A DNA stretch of 64,000 nucleotides from Leptolyngbya sp. FACHB-8 (GCF_014695575.1 NZ_JACJOO010000050.1:94167-158166); one strand, 5' to 3'. Shown: positions 17,245 through 26,252, counted from the first letter of the stretch. Notes: generated from the letters alone by a model not told the origin. Program-made: numbers and translations.

Positions 17245-17937
17245 CTAATTGGTCAGGCCATGCTCCAGAGCATAACGAACCAGCTCTGTACGGCTATTTG
17301 TGCCGGTTTTGCTGAATAAGCGGCTTACATACTTTTCAACATTACGTACGCTGGTTTCAAGGCGACGGGCAATTTCTTTGTTCATCAGACCCTCAACAAC
17401 CAAATTAAGCACACTCTGCTCTCGGGGAGTAAAGTCAATTTTGATCGGAGCTGGGGTTTGAGTCACACCGCCTTTTTGGGTAAGCATCGAACGAATTTGA
17501 GCAATTTGTTCACGGATGTCGGCAATGTCGGATTTGTCGCCATCAGTGGCTGCCCGACTGAGAGAAGCTCGCCGCTCTAACAAGCTATTGACGATCGCCA
17601 CCAATTCTTCTGGGTCAAAAGGTTTTGGTAGGTAAGCATCACAGCCTGCCTGATACCCCTGAATCCGATCAGTCGTCATACCGCGAGCTGTAAGGAACAC
17701 CACCGGCAGGGTTTCAAATCGGGGGTCGTCGCGCATTTGCTGGAGAAACTGATAACCATCGACCTGGGGCATCATGATGTCGGATATGACCAGATCGGGT
17801 AGAGTTTGCTCCAACAAATCCCATCCTTCGCGGGCATTACTGGCCACATGCACGGTAAATCCACTGTCCTCCAGGTAAGCCTGTACGGCCTGCCGTAAAC
17901 CTGGTTCATCATCTACCAGCAACAACTGTCCAGTCAT
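17245..17937 (-). CDS. NarL/LuxR-family response regulator (Ycf29-like)
   Basis: A 230-residue regulator. The receiver (about 1-120) has LVDDEPG, the phospho-acceptor Asp in ISDIMMPQVDGYQF and Lys in PKPFDPEEL. A LuxR-type helix-turn-helix (about 165-228) reads FTPREQSVLNLVVEGLMNKE followed by IARRLETSVRNVEKYV. The ATG at 17937 gives the normal N-terminus MTGQLLLVDDE with GGAG about 10 nt upstream; the open frame continues 39 codons further without receiver similarity. It is a paralogue of the regulator at 5496-6146. Confidence 0.92.
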   Translation of the reverse strand: MTGQLLLVDDEPGLRQAVQAYLEDSGFTVHVASNAREGWDLLEQTLPDLVISDIMMPQVDGYQFLQQMRDDPRFETLPVVFLTARGMTTDRIQGYQAGCDAYLPKPFDPEELVAIVNSLLERRASLSRAATDGDKSDIADIREQIAQIRSMLTQKGGVTQTPAPIKIDFTPREQSVLNLVVEGLMNKEIARRLETSVRNVEKYVSRLFSKTGTNSRTELVRYALEHGLTN

Positions 17938-18206
17938 TTGCGTATCTCCACCATGTATGCAGTTTAGGGGCAAGAGTTTCCAGGAGTACCAGTTGAAAGG
18001 AAAGGGGCATGCTTTGGCTATAGAGCTCAATGCTGCCGTTCTCCTGGCATTCACCCTTTCCTACCGTACCGTGCCAAAATCCCAATTTCCAGAGAAGCAT
18101 AGTAATAGATAGATGCGGAGCTTGCACCAGAACTCCGATCCCTCTTTTCACCTGTGCTAGAGAACAACAGAGGTGAGGACTAGTAGGCTGCGGCCTAAGT
18201 TCGCAA

Positions 18207-18251
18207 CCTATGTTTTGTGTGGGGTGCTTCGCACCCCACACAAAACATAGG
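18207..18251. repeat. Perfect hairpin (21-bp arms, TTC loop)
   Basis: Exact 21-nt arms flank TTC. CTAGTAGGCTG, about 25 nt to the left, resembles the end of family A. It is the first of three elements packed into 18207-18519. Confidence 0.8.
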
Positions 18252-18276
18252 TGATGGATTTCCGCCTCAGCGTACT

Positions 18277-18372
18277 AGGGAGCACAAATAAAACAACCTG
18301 TACTTGTTTTTGAGGGCGGGCGAAACTGCTTCTTCCTCAAAAACAAGTACAGGTTATTCAATACACGATCCT
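18277..18372 (-). repeat. Element family E, copy 1
   Basis: Inverted ends of the form GGATCGTGTATTGAATAACC (right end, read inwards) and AGCACAAATAAAACAACC (left end) flank a hairpin pairing TGTACTTGTTTTTGAGG with its complement around a 19-nt loop. Copies at 19684 and 48556 keep the ends but have unrelated cores. Confidence 0.85.
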
Positions 18373-18397
18373 AAGCAGAAAGCCGCCTGATATATCC

Positions 18398-18519
18398 AAC
18401 TTGAGTTCAGGTTAAGGACGTTTTCGAGAGTTGCGAATTGCGGGGCACTAGAAAAGATCCATTTTTGTGTGCAAAAAGCACACAAAAATGGATAGTTCAG
18501 GTAATCCCAAAGCGGGGTT
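18398..18519 (+). repeat. Element family B, copy 2
   Basis: The left end AACTTGAGTTCAGG and right end AATCCCAAAGCGGGGTT are diverged family B ends. The core has a perfect stem around ATCCATTTTTGTGTGC. It follows the family E element by 25 bp. Confidence 0.75.
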
Positions 18520-18660
18520 ATTTACAAAGTGGGGATTGTGGATGAAAAATTGCCCCTTTCGAAGCCTTTTCCAACACCCTCGAAAAGATGCTGATAAACT
18601 GGAAGCAAGCAAGGATATTCCCTTGCTTTTAATTTAGGAAATTTTCTTTCGGAACCCTAA

Positions 18661-19254
18661 ATGTTGCTGCTGTCAGCGTTTGATTTATCCCTATCGTCCC
18701 TCTCCTCAGTGTTGATGGCTCTACCCTTAGTTGATGGGTTGCTGTCCACTCAGGGAGTTATGGTTATGCTCCTGGTGGCCTACGCCGGAGCCATGTGGAT
18801 GTTTCTTACCAGTGCACCTAAGGTCTACACAGTGATGGTGTCTGACCTGGATTTGGCCCGTCGCATCTATGAAGATGTGCTCGATCTGTCGGCGGCGGAT
18901 GTGCCTTTGCACTACTACTACAACTACGAGCAAACTTTGGGGGCTGCCTCAATTGACCCCACGTTTTTCTCAACAGCCGCCTACGGTGCTACACCGACAC
19001 GGGCAGCTAATGCTCCAGAAGGACTGTGGTATCAACTCAGAAAAAACACTCAGCTTCATGTTGTTTCAGGAGCCAGCATGGGCCAAAACGACCGACAGCG
19101 CCATGTCTGCTTCGACCATGATTGTATGGAATTGTTGCTGATGCGCGCCCAGACCCGGGGAGCTCAGTATAAAATACGTCGCGATAAGCCTCTTAATTTC
19201 CTCTTAAAGGATTGGCAGGGGCGCATTTATGAAATGGCCGAAATATCAAATTAG
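18661..19254 (+). CDS. Membrane-anchored VOC/glyoxalase-like protein
   Basis: An N-terminal hydrophobic helix (about residues 30-52, ending MWMFLTSAPKVY) is followed by a compact domain resembling the vicinal-oxygen-chelate/glyoxalase fold: VSDLDLARRIYEDVLDL at the front, RHVCFDHDCMELLLMRAQTRG in the middle and LNFLLKDWQGRIYEMAE at the end. The metal ligands of true glyoxalase I are not evident, so the activity is unknown. It may be co-transcribed with the DUF4278 gene 40 bp downstream. Confidence 0.7.
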   Translation: MLLLSAFDLSLSSLSSVLMALPLVDGLLSTQGVMVMLLVAYAGAMWMFLTSAPKVYTVMVSDLDLARRIYEDVLDLSAADVPLHYYYNYEQTLGAASIDPTFFSTAAYGATPTRAANAPEGLWYQLRKNTQLHVVSGASMGQNDRQRHVCFDHDCMELLLMRAQTRGAQYKIRRDKPLNFLLKDWQGRIYEMAEISN

Positions 19255-19294
19255 CTGTCACCGAGTCACGACCTAAAATAGGTTGGAGGCATCC

Positions 19295-19669
19295 ATGGAG
19301 ACCCTGATCGAAGTCGGTTTAGTTGAAGCCCTTGCGGCGGCTCTCTTTGTTGGTTTCTGCCTGTTTATTAGCTATTTGCTCCAGCCTCGGAAGGTCTATG
19401 AACGGCGGCTAGCTCAAATACTTGACCAAATCGCAGAACCTGAAAGGCTAGTTCCCCCGCAGTTAACCTATCGAGGAGCACCCTGCCCAGCGCCAGTTGT
19501 ACAGGCTCCTCCAGTTGAGATTCCTGCACCTCCAGAAATAAAACTTGAGCCTGCTGTCCCGGTTCAAGCGGCAGCACCTGTTATTCAGCTGACTTACCGG
19601 GGTGTGCCCTATAGGCAGGTATCTGTAACCAGCTCGGACGTGACGTCGTTGGGCGATCGCCCTCAATAA
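19295..19669 (+). CDS. DUF4278 membrane protein
   Basis: 124 residues. One N-terminal membrane helix (LAAALFVGFCLFISYLL) is followed by a charged segment and a proline-rich tail containing the DUF4278 motif twice, LTYRGAPC and LTYRGVPYR. The frame opens with a TTG at 19283, but the ATG at 19295 has GGAGG 6 nt before it and is the better start. Function unknown. Confidence 0.8.
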   Translation: METLIEVGLVEALAAALFVGFCLFISYLLQPRKVYERRLAQILDQIAEPERLVPPQLTYRGAPCPAPVVQAPPVEIPAPPEIKLEPAVPVQAAAPVIQLTYRGVPYRQVSVTSSDVTSLGDRPQ

Positions 19670-19683
19670 CATCCAATTCACTT

Positions 19684-19780
19684 GGGATCGTGCATTGAAC
19701 AACCTGCGATTCTTTCTTGGAAGTGGTGGCTAAGCCACCACTTCCAAGAAAGAATGACAGGTTGTTTTATTTGTGATTCT
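19684..19780 (+). repeat. Element family E, copy 2
   Basis: Ends GGATCGTGCATTGAACAACC and GGTTGTTTTATTTGTGATTC match the other family E copies. The core has exact 22-nt arms (19709-19730 and 19734-19755) around TAA, with a sequence unrelated to the other cores. Confidence 0.88.
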
Positions 19781-19828
19781 TGAGCAAGCTTCAGCAGTGG
19801 CACAGTGAAATGTACTGCGCCACTCTTT

Positions 19829-20302
19829 TTATACTTGGCCTGCCTGTGAAGGCTTGACCCATCGCGTCAGAAGTTGGCGATCATTATCCTCAAATCCAAT
19901 GTTTCGGTAGAGGCGTTGAGCGGATGAATTATGCCGTTCGACCTCCAGGTAAAGCCGTTTGATGCCCTGCTGCTGACAAAAGCCTTCAATAAAGTCAAAG
20001 GTTTTTCGCCCAATGCCCTGTCCCCGGTAGGGTTCCTGCAAGTAAATTTCATCGACACACGCTTCCTGGCCCAGTGCTTCCAGGCTATAGCCCAGGGCTA
20101 GCATCACATAACCGATGGGGTTAGGACAGCAGATCAGCCAGATGCGACCCCAGTGAGGGTGAGCGAGGAGATCTTCCAGGGCTTGAGGAAGGCGATCGCC
20201 GGGATCAGGATGTTGGTCGTAGGCATAGTAAGCCTGGATCATTGGCAGCAACCGAGGAATGTCTGATGGGGTAGCCGATCTGAAAGACAAGTTAGATTCC
20301 AT
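19829..20302 (-). CDS. GNAT-family N-acetyltransferase
   Basis: A 157-residue GNAT protein that transfers an acetyl group from acetyl-CoA to an unknown substrate. The CoA-binding motif A reads DEIYLQEPYRGQGIGRKTFDF (in two parts, Q/RxxGxG/A as RGQGIG), and motif B ends in SSAQRLYRNIGFE. The start MESNLSFRSATPSD at 20302 marks the domain start; the frame opens 14 codons earlier. Confidence 0.88.
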   Translation of the reverse strand: MESNLSFRSATPSDIPRLLPMIQAYYAYDQHPDPGDRLPQALEDLLAHPHWGRIWLICCPNPIGYVMLALGYSLEALGQEACVDEIYLQEPYRGQGIGRKTFDFIEGFCQQQGIKRLYLEVERHNSSAQRLYRNIGFEDNDRQLLTRWVKPSQAGQV

Positions 20303-20381
20303 CGGTTCCTTCCATGATCGGGATGGGACGGTTCTAAGCAACAAAGCCAGGACGTAGTATTACATGCTACACCCTGGCTTA

Positions 20382-20432
20382 CTAAGGAGATTTCTGAGAA
20401 ACAATATCCCCATTATTTGGAAATCTCCTAAG
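20382..20432. repeat. Element family H, copy 1 (core-less)
   Basis: Ends CTAAGGAGATTTCTG and, inverted, CTTAGGAGATTTCC enclose a short spacer without a hairpin core. The larger copy at 35672-35780 has the same ends plus a 53-bp palindrome. Confidence 0.7.
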
Positions 20433-20457
20433 TTTCTGGCTATGGAAATAGGGACGG

Positions 20458-21087
20458 CTATGATAGTTGCTCTTGACGACAACGGTAAGCCTTCAAGTCG
20501 AGCCCTGAGATGTGAATGACATGGCTTTCAACAGCGTCCTGTTCTGGGTCTAGACATTGAGCTGCAGCTTCGGTCAACCAAATTTCGTTGGCAGCGGCTA
20601 CGTCTTCCCCAAGTTTGGAGGCCAGATTCATTTCAACACCGTAGACATTGTTGTAATGAGTTGGCTCGGCCATCATCAACAACTCCCCATATCCAATACC
20701 GATGCTGGCCTGCATATTTAAGGGAGCAAGCCGCTTTATAGACTCCCGAGATACGGTCAGGGCAGTTGCAACATTCGGGAAAACGGCGTAGATATTGTCC
20801 ACCTCAATTTTGAAGATTTGGCCGCCTTGCTGTTCAAACAGGGGTACCAGGGTTCGCCGCATTTGTTCCACCCTGGCGAGGGCTTCAATAATATTGCTCT
20901 GCTGACAGCCTCGAGAAAAACCGGCGGAATCTAATACCAGCACCGCGTAAGTTTCGACGAATAATTCGCGGATGTGGTTGTCGATGGCAGCCCGTTTATC
21001 GGGGTGGTCAAGGCGATCGCTCAACAACCGCTCCAACTCGGGCTGAGAATTACCACGATAGACAAAGAAGGAATTAGAACACGACAT
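20458..21087 (-). CDS. Class III nucleotidyl-cyclase-fold protein
   Basis: 209 residues with a cyclase homology domain (about 45-185). Asp residues stand at the two metal positions (VLVLDSAGFSR and KIEVDNIYAVF), and ASIGIGYGE and VYGVEMNLASKLGE follow as in adenylate/guanylate cyclases. The usual GDG before the second Asp reads EVD, and substrate-specifying residues cannot be assigned by eye, so activity is uncertain. No sensor domain is fused. Confidence 0.75.
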   Translation of the reverse strand: MSCSNSFFVYRGNSQPELERLLSDRLDHPDKRAAIDNHIRELFVETYAVLVLDSAGFSRGCQQSNIIEALARVEQMRRTLVPLFEQQGGQIFKIEVDNIYAVFPNVATALTVSRESIKRLAPLNMQASIGIGYGELLMMAEPTHYNNVYGVEMNLASKLGEDVAAANEIWLTEAAAQCLDPEQDAVESHVIHISGLDLKAYRCRQEQLS

Positions 21088-21238
21088 AGCAAGATTTCAG
21101 GAATTTTTGAAGGAGAAATGTTTGGAACCAGGTGACGGATTTAAGCGACCTCGGCAATTTTTTTGAAGTGAGCCGAGACGCTTTCCAGGGAACGCGACAC
21201 CAGTATGCCCTGAAACCCTCGCCAATACATCAGAAGAG

Positions 21239-21265
21239 CATACCCGACTTTTTTTATCGGGTATG
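21239..21265 (+). promoter_or_regulatory. Leader hairpin upstream of thrC
   Basis: A 9-bp exact stem (CATACCCGA / TCGGGTATG) around a T-rich 9-nt loop, about 115 nt before the thrC ATG. It may be the end of an upstream transcript or a leader structure. Confidence 0.35.
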
Positions 21266-21380
21266 TTTGACGGGGTTTGTAGCCCGTGTTACTATCAGCT
21301 CAACTTGTTCGAGAAACGGGTGAAATGCCCACTCCATAAACCCTTTAAAGTTTTCAGCGTACCAAGGAACTTTTTACAAC

Positions 21381-22697
21381 ATGACTCAGGCTATCGACCC
21401 CACCACTCTGAACCGTACCCCTGCTACAGCGGCCACCTTTACAGCTCTGCAGTGTAAAGAGTGTGGTGCCGAATATGAACCGAAGGCAATCCATGTTTGT
21501 GAAAGTTGCTTTGGCCCCCTAGAAGTTGCCTACGACTACAGCGCCCTGGCTCGCACCGTTACCCGCCAAACCATTGAAGCTGGCCCCAACTCGATCTGGC
21601 GCTACCGTTCCTTTCTCCCCGTTGCGACCGACAACCCCATTGATGTGGGCACCGGGATGACTCCTCTGCTCAAAGCCAATCGTCTGGCTCGCCGCCTGGG
21701 AATCAAAAACCTCTACATCAAAAACGATGCAGTCAACATGCCCACCCTGAGCTTCAAGGATCGGGTGGTGTCTGTGGCTCTGACTCGCGCCCGTGAATTG
21801 GGCTTCACCACCGTTTCCTGTGCCAGTACCGGAAACCTGGCGAACTCGACTGCAGCGATCGCCGCTCATGCTGGTTTGGAGTGCTGCGTCTTCATTCCTT
21901 CCGATTTGGAAGCCGGGAAAGTGCTCGGCACTCTGATTTATGCTCCCACAGTGATGGCTGTTCATGGCAACTACGACCAGGTCAACCGCCTCTGCTCGGA
22001 AGTCGCTAACACCCACGGCTGGGGCTTTGTCAACATCAACCTGCGCCCCTACTACTCTGAGGGTTCTAAGACCCTGGGTTATGAAGTCGCTGAGCAGTTG
22101 GGATGGCAACTGCCTGACCACGTTGTCGCTCCGCTGGCTTCTGGTTCCTTGTTCACCAAGATCTACAAAGGCTTCAATGAGTTTGCCAAGATTGGCCTGG
22201 TAGAAGAAAAGGCAGTACGTTTCAGTGGTGCCCAGGCCGAAGGTTGCTCCCCCATTGCTCAAGCCTTCCGCGAAGAGCGCGACTTCATCTCACCTGTGAA
22301 ACCAAATACCATTGCAAAATCCATTGCGATCGGCAACCCTGCTGATGGTGTTTATGCTCTAGAAATCGCTCGCAAAACAAACGGCAACATTGAATCTGTT
22401 ACCGATGCGGAGATTGTAGAAGGGATTAAGCTGCTAGCAGAAACGGAAGGCGTGTTCACCGAGACGGCTGGAGGTACCACTATCGCCACTCTGAAGAAGC
22501 TGGTAGAAGCCGGAAAGATTGACCCCGATGAAGTCACGGTAGCCTACATCACCGGCAATGGCCTCAAGACCCAGGAGGCAGTACAAGGTTATGTGGGTGA
22601 GCCCCTCACCATTGAGCCTAAGCTAGAAAGCTTCGAGCGGGCTCTGGAGCGGGCTAAGACCCTGGATCGTCTGGAATGGCAGCAAACCATCGTTTAA
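21381..22697 (+). CDS. thrC: Threonine synthase
   Basis: Converts O-phosphohomoserine to threonine with PLP. The N-terminus carries a zinc-ribbon-like CKECGAEYE ... CESCFGPLE; the PLP lysine is in PTLSFKDRVV; SCASTGNLANSTAAIAAHAG is the phosphate-binding region. Length (438) suits the cyanobacterial and plant type. A terminator-like hairpin follows, then a ubiquitin-like sulfur-carrier gene on the same strand. Confidence 0.97.
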   Translation: MTQAIDPTTLNRTPATAATFTALQCKECGAEYEPKAIHVCESCFGPLEVAYDYSALARTVTRQTIEAGPNSIWRYRSFLPVATDNPIDVGTGMTPLLKANRLARRLGIKNLYIKNDAVNMPTLSFKDRVVSVALTRARELGFTTVSCASTGNLANSTAAIAAHAGLECCVFIPSDLEAGKVLGTLIYAPTVMAVHGNYDQVNRLCSEVANTHGWGFVNINLRPYYSEGSKTLGYEVAEQLGWQLPDHVVAPLASGSLFTKIYKGFNEFAKIGLVEEKAVRFSGAQAEGCSPIAQAFREERDFISPVKPNTIAKSIAIGNPADGVYALEIARKTNGNIESVTDAEIVEGIKLLAETEGVFTETAGGTTIATLKKLVEAGKIDPDEVTVAYITGNGLKTQEAVQGYVGEPLTIEPKLESFERALERAKTLDRLEWQQTIV

Positions 22698-22711
22698 TAC
22701 GGTCGAAGGAT

Positions 22712-22744
22712 TGGGTTTTCGTGGACTATCTCCGCGAAAACCCA
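22712..22744 (+). terminator. Hairpin downstream of thrC
   Basis: A 14-bp stem with one mismatch (TGGGTTTTCGTGGA / TCCGCGAAAACCCA) and a 5-nt loop, 15 nt after the thrC stop. No T run follows, so termination is probable but not proven. The remainder of the spacer to 23004 has no gene. Confidence 0.5.
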
Positions 22745-23004
22745 GTTCTGGCCCACGACGAGGTTACAGAGTAACTGAAAGGCCTTACCTGAATAATCTT
22801 TATCCGGATAATGTTTATAAAGATTTGACGGAAAAGCCATGAGATCTTGTTAAGGACACGTTCTTCTTCAAGATGATCCGCTAGGCTTTACCTAGAGCCC
22901 GTTTCATCAAGAACTGTTTTTTACTAAAGGGAACCGACCTTTTAGCCCTAATTTCTGCTCTACTTAGAGCGTATTCCCCCTATTTTCACCACTTCAAGCT
23001 GATC

Positions 23005-23280
23005 ATGGCTATCAAAGTTTTGATTCCCACCCCCCTACAGAAGTTTACGAAAGATCAGGCAACCGTCGAGTGCAGCGGTGCAACGATCGATGACCTGATG
23101 AACGAACTGGAAACTCAATTCCCAGGCATTAAGGCACGTCTATGCGATGATGCTGGGAACCTGCGGCGCTTTATCAACTTTTACGTCAACAGTGAAGACA
23201 TTCGCTTTTTGGAAGGGCAGAGCACAGCTCTGAAGGATGGCGATGAGGTTAGCATTGTTCCGGCTGTAGCTGGCGGTTGA
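23005..23280 (+). CDS. MoaD/ThiS-like ubiquitin-fold sulfur carrier
   Basis: 91 residues with a beta-grasp pattern and a C-terminal diglycine (IVPAVAGG), the site of thiocarboxylate formation in MoaD, ThiS and CysO. The segment [16 protein letters not shown] is typical. Its position downstream of thrC, rather than in a molybdopterin cluster, suggests a role in sulfur amino-acid or related metabolism as in CysO; that is inference. Confidence 0.88.
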   Translation: MAIKVLIPTPLQKFTKDQATVECSGATIDDLMNELETQFPGIKARLCDDAGNLRRFINFYVNSEDIRFLEGQSTALKDGDEVSIVPAVAGG

Positions 23281-23291
23281 ACCTCTGTAGA

Positions 23292-23346
23292 GATCTAAAA
23301 AGAATCGTGCGTGGTGCCGGGCACCACGCACGATTCTTTTTAGATC
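23292..23346 (+). terminator. Perfect hairpin (26-bp arms) after the sulfur-carrier gene
   Basis: Exact 26-nt arms around CGG, beginning 12 nt after the stop. The right arm contains TTTTT, so it could act as an intrinsic terminator. Confidence 0.7.
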
Positions 23347-23361
23347 AAGATTTAGTCAAAC

Positions 23362-23422
23362 ATGTGAATGGGATGGAGTGAAAGAGGCACTTCGTGCCTC
23401 TTTCACTCCATCCCATTCACAT
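23362..23422. repeat. Hairpin pair G, copy 1 (29-bp arms)
   Basis: Exact 29-nt arms around TTC. The stem (GTGAATGGGATGGAGTGAAA and on) is homologous to the hairpin at 35588-35643, with substitutions matched on both arms. Confidence 0.85.
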
Positions 23423-23459
23423 ATCTAGAACACAGCTCATCACACACGACTTTAGGACA

Positions 23460-24098
23460 TCAGGTGCCGATGCGGCTGAAAAGCTCAGGGCTCATGTAGG
23501 AGCGATCGCCCAGCCGTTGTAGCAAGGGGCCATGGACGTCGAACTTCACAACCGTGAGGGATGCGGCGGGTACGTCGATGCGATCGCGATACCGCCCGAT
23601 ATCAATTCCCAGTAGGCTACACAACATAATCCGAATGGTGGCTTTGTGGGATACCACAAGCACATTACCGGAAGTATATTTCTGTTCAATTTCGGCCAGA
23701 ACTAGATTGGCGCGGCTGGCAATTTGTACCGAGGTTTCACCGCCTGTAGGAGGATTCCATGCGGGTTCTGTGAGCCACCGTACATAGTCGTCGTTGTAGT
23801 GTTCTTTCACATACTCAGGGGTTTGCCCCTCCCACTCGCCGTAATGGATTTCCTTCAGGCCGTCGCGGAGGTGCATATCCTGGGCGATCGCATCACAAAG
23901 AGGCTTCGCGGTCGCAATAGTGCGCCTCATAGGACTGGCATAAACTGCATTCCAGGGCAAAGCCGCGTAAGCTTCTGCAAATTCCTGGGCCATGGTATGG
24001 CCTTCAGGCGTCAATTCGGGGTCAATGCTGCCGCAATATCCTCCGGTTTGACTGTAAGGAGTTTCGCCGTGGCGCAATAAGTAGAGGATTAGGCTCAT
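23460..24098 (-). CDS. Histidine phosphatase (phosphoglycerate-mutase-like)
   Basis: 212 residues. The phospho-histidine motif LLRHGET lies at the N-terminus; ASPMRRTIATA, the acidic LKEIHYGEWEG and the second catalytic His in VVSHKATIRIML follow. This is the broad-specificity phosphatase branch of the PGM-like family. The ATG at 24098 gives MSLILYLLRHGET; the frame opens 12 codons earlier. Confidence 0.9.
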   Translation of the reverse strand: MSLILYLLRHGETPYSQTGGYCGSIDPELTPEGHTMAQEFAEAYAALPWNAVYASPMRRTIATAKPLCDAIAQDMHLRDGLKEIHYGEWEGQTPEYVKEHYNDDYVRWLTEPAWNPPTGGETSVQIASRANLVLAEIEQKYTSGNVLVVSHKATIRIMLCSLLGIDIGRYRDRIDVPAASLTVVKFDVHGPLLQRLGDRSYMSPELFSRIGT

Positions 24099-24213
24099 GA
24101 CACAGTCCGTAGGGGCAAATGATTGAGAGATCACGTCTTCGCACCTATCGTACCGAAAAGAAATTTATCAGCCATGTCTCAAAGGTCTCACGCATGAAAA
24201 TTAGTATTGTGAG

Positions 24214-24259
24214 GGAATGAAATGGAACGACGTGCGATCGCTTAGCGTTCCATTTCATT
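24214..24259. repeat. Hairpin with HIP1 in the loop
   Basis: 15-bp stem GAATGAAATGGAACG / CGTTCCATTTCATTC around a 16-nt loop containing GCGATCGC. It lies between the phosphatase gene and the divergent receiver gene; the rest of 24099-24460 shows no gene. Confidence 0.6.
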
Positions 24260-24460
24260 CGCCTCAACAACACGCCAAAATTAGGTACTGTCGAATTATC
24301 GGAAGGACGCTAAACACTCCTGCCACAATAACCAGGCCCATATTAAAAAACGCGACCAAAAATTCCTTTGTATAAAAGTTGGCTCATCTGTACCGATAGA
24401 GAGATGCCCACCGAGTTATTTTTTTGTGAAGCTCGTGTAGATGTTTAATACCTGGGTACC

Positions 24461-24835
24461 ATGACTCACGTTCTATTGGTAGATGATGAAGCTCCCCTGA
24501 GGGAAAGCCTCACCTACACACTGCGAAAAGAAGGATATGAAGTTTCGACCGCAGTGGATGGACACAGTGCGATTAAACAGTTTCATAAGCTTGGGCCAGA
24601 CATTGTACTGTTGGATTTGATGTTGCCCGAAGTAGATGGAATGGAAATTTGTTGGCGAATTCGGGCTTTTTCCAATGTTCCTATTGTGATGTTGACAGCG
24701 AAGGATCAGGATATTGATAAGATCCGGGGTTTGGAAGCAGGAGCTGATGACTACATCACAAAACCCTTTAACACCCGAGAGTTATTAGCTCGCATGAAGG
24801 CAGCCCTGCGCCGCCATGGTGGAGAGCGCACGTAA
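24461..24835 (+). CDS. Receiver-only response regulator
   Basis: A 124-residue receiver with LVDDEAPLRES, phospho-acceptor Asp in VLLDLMLPEVDGMEI, and Lys in ITKPFNTREL. The sequence resembles OmpR-type receivers but ends right after ARMKAALRRHGGERT, with no DNA-binding domain. It is followed directly by a sensor kinase: TAA, one C, then ATG. The two are probably a translationally linked pair. Output must come from another partner. Confidence 0.9.
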   Translation: MTHVLLVDDEAPLRESLTYTLRKEGYEVSTAVDGHSAIKQFHKLGPDIVLLDLMLPEVDGMEICWRIRAFSNVPIVMLTAKDQDIDKIRGLEAGADDYITKPFNTRELLARMKAALRRHGGERT

Positions 24836-24836
24836 C

Positions 24837-26252
24837 ATGGGCTGGTCGCCTCGACGCATTAACTGGAATTCAATTCATACTCGGCTCTTAGCTAGCTACC
24901 TACTTCTAGCGACCCTGGGCACGTCGCTTATGTCTGGCTACATTTTGTGGTCATTTTATGCCTACTTTATGGATACCAGGCAGACAGACCTGAATAATTT
25001 GGCAGCCGCCTTAAGTGAAAGCGTTGCAGATGCGTTGGAGAGTGGCAATATTGAGCAGGTGCGCGTCATTACTCAACGCTATGGGGCTCCTGAAAGCGTT
25101 ACGGTCCGAGTGTTCAGCCCAGAAGGTACGTTGCTATCGACCTCTACCCCAGAGATCGATCGGCAAGTCACTGACTGGCTGGCCATACCGGGTATTGCTC
25201 AAGCGCTAAAGGGACAGCCTAGTCAGGGAGTTGCCAAAGGGGTCCTGACACGGGAGGATCGCCTTTACTCGAATAAGCCTATCGTGCGGAATAACGAGCT
25301 GATAGGAATGCTGCGAATTTCGATTACCCTCGGGCAATTCCAGCGGCAGTTTGCTCGGATCATCTGGACAATCTTAGGTAGCCTTGCTCTGACCATCTTC
25401 CTCTGCGCGTTGATCAGCGATCGCTTTGCCCGCAGTCTCTCCAAGCCCATTGAGACGATGCGGAGTTTTGCCATGCGGGTAGGGATGGGGCATTTTGGCG
25501 ATCGCCTCTCCATTCGTACCAGCCAGGAACTTGACCAACTGGCTGCAGAACTCAACCGCATGAGTGAACGACTGGCCTCTCTGGATGAAGAACGGCGCGC
25601 ATTTCTTGCGAATGTATCCCACGAGCTACGTACTCCCGTTAGTAACGTACAGGTGACCGTAGAAGCTCTGGAGAATGGGGCTGTTGAAGAAATTGAGTTG
25701 CGCGATCGCTTCTTCCAAACCATCAAGGATGAGACTAAACGATTATCCAGTTTGATCTACGACTTATTGGATTTGGGCCGCCTGGAAGCTGGGGTTGTGC
25801 AGCTCGACCAGCAAATGATGTCTCTGGAGGGCCTGGTGAACCGTGCTGTGCGGGCGATGGAGTTGCGGATGGATGCCAAGCAACTATCCGTCCAAGTGGA
25901 TGTAACAGATGTGCAATTTATGGGTGACCCTGAGCGGCTCCTTCAAGCACTTCTGAATGTGCTGGATAACGCGATTAAACATTCGCAGACAGGGACAGAA
26001 ATTTTTATTGCAGGACGACGCGGTAAAAATTCGGCTGTGCTCATTGTTCGAGATCAAGGACCGGGAATTCCCCGGAAGCACTTGCCGCATATTTTTGAGC
26101 AGTTTTATACGACCAATGCTTCTCGAAATGGCAACAGTACAGGACTGGGATTGGCGATCGCAAAACGTATTGTAGAGGCCCAAGGTGGCCGCATTACAGC
26201 CAGTAGCAAGGCCGGTGAAGGAGCAACGTTTACGATTACCCTGCCGCTTTAA
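24837..26252 (+). CDS. HAMP-domain sensor histidine kinase
   Basis: 471 residues. Two membrane helices (about 15-40 and 175-195) bracket a periplasmic sensor region. A HAMP domain follows (SKPIETMRSFAMRVGMGHF), then HisKA with NVSHELRTPVSNV and an intact HATPase (NVLDNAIKHS, VRDQGPGIPR, STGLGLAIAKRIV). The ATG at 24837, one base after the regulator stop, is chosen; an in-frame ATG at 24816 would overlap the regulator. It very likely phosphorylates the adjacent receiver. Confidence 0.93.
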   Translation: MGWSPRRINWNSIHTRLLASYLLLATLGTSLMSGYILWSFYAYFMDTRQTDLNNLAAALSESVADALESGNIEQVRVITQRYGAPESVTVRVFSPEGTLLSTSTPEIDRQVTDWLAIPGIAQALKGQPSQGVAKGVLTREDRLYSNKPIVRNNELIGMLRISITLGQFQRQFARIIWTILGSLALTIFLCALISDRFARSLSKPIETMRSFAMRVGMGHFGDRLSIRTSQELDQLAAELNRMSERLASLDEERRAFLANVSHELRTPVSNVQVTVEALENGAVEEIELRDRFFQTIKDETKRLSSLIYDLLDLGRLEAGVVQLDQQMMSLEGLVNRAVRAMELRMDAKQLSVQVDVTDVQFMGDPERLLQALLNVLDNAIKHSQTGTEIFIAGRRGKNSAVLIVRDQGPGIPRKHLPHIFEQFYTTNASRNGNSTGLGLAIAKRIVEAQGGRITASSKAGEGATFTITLPL

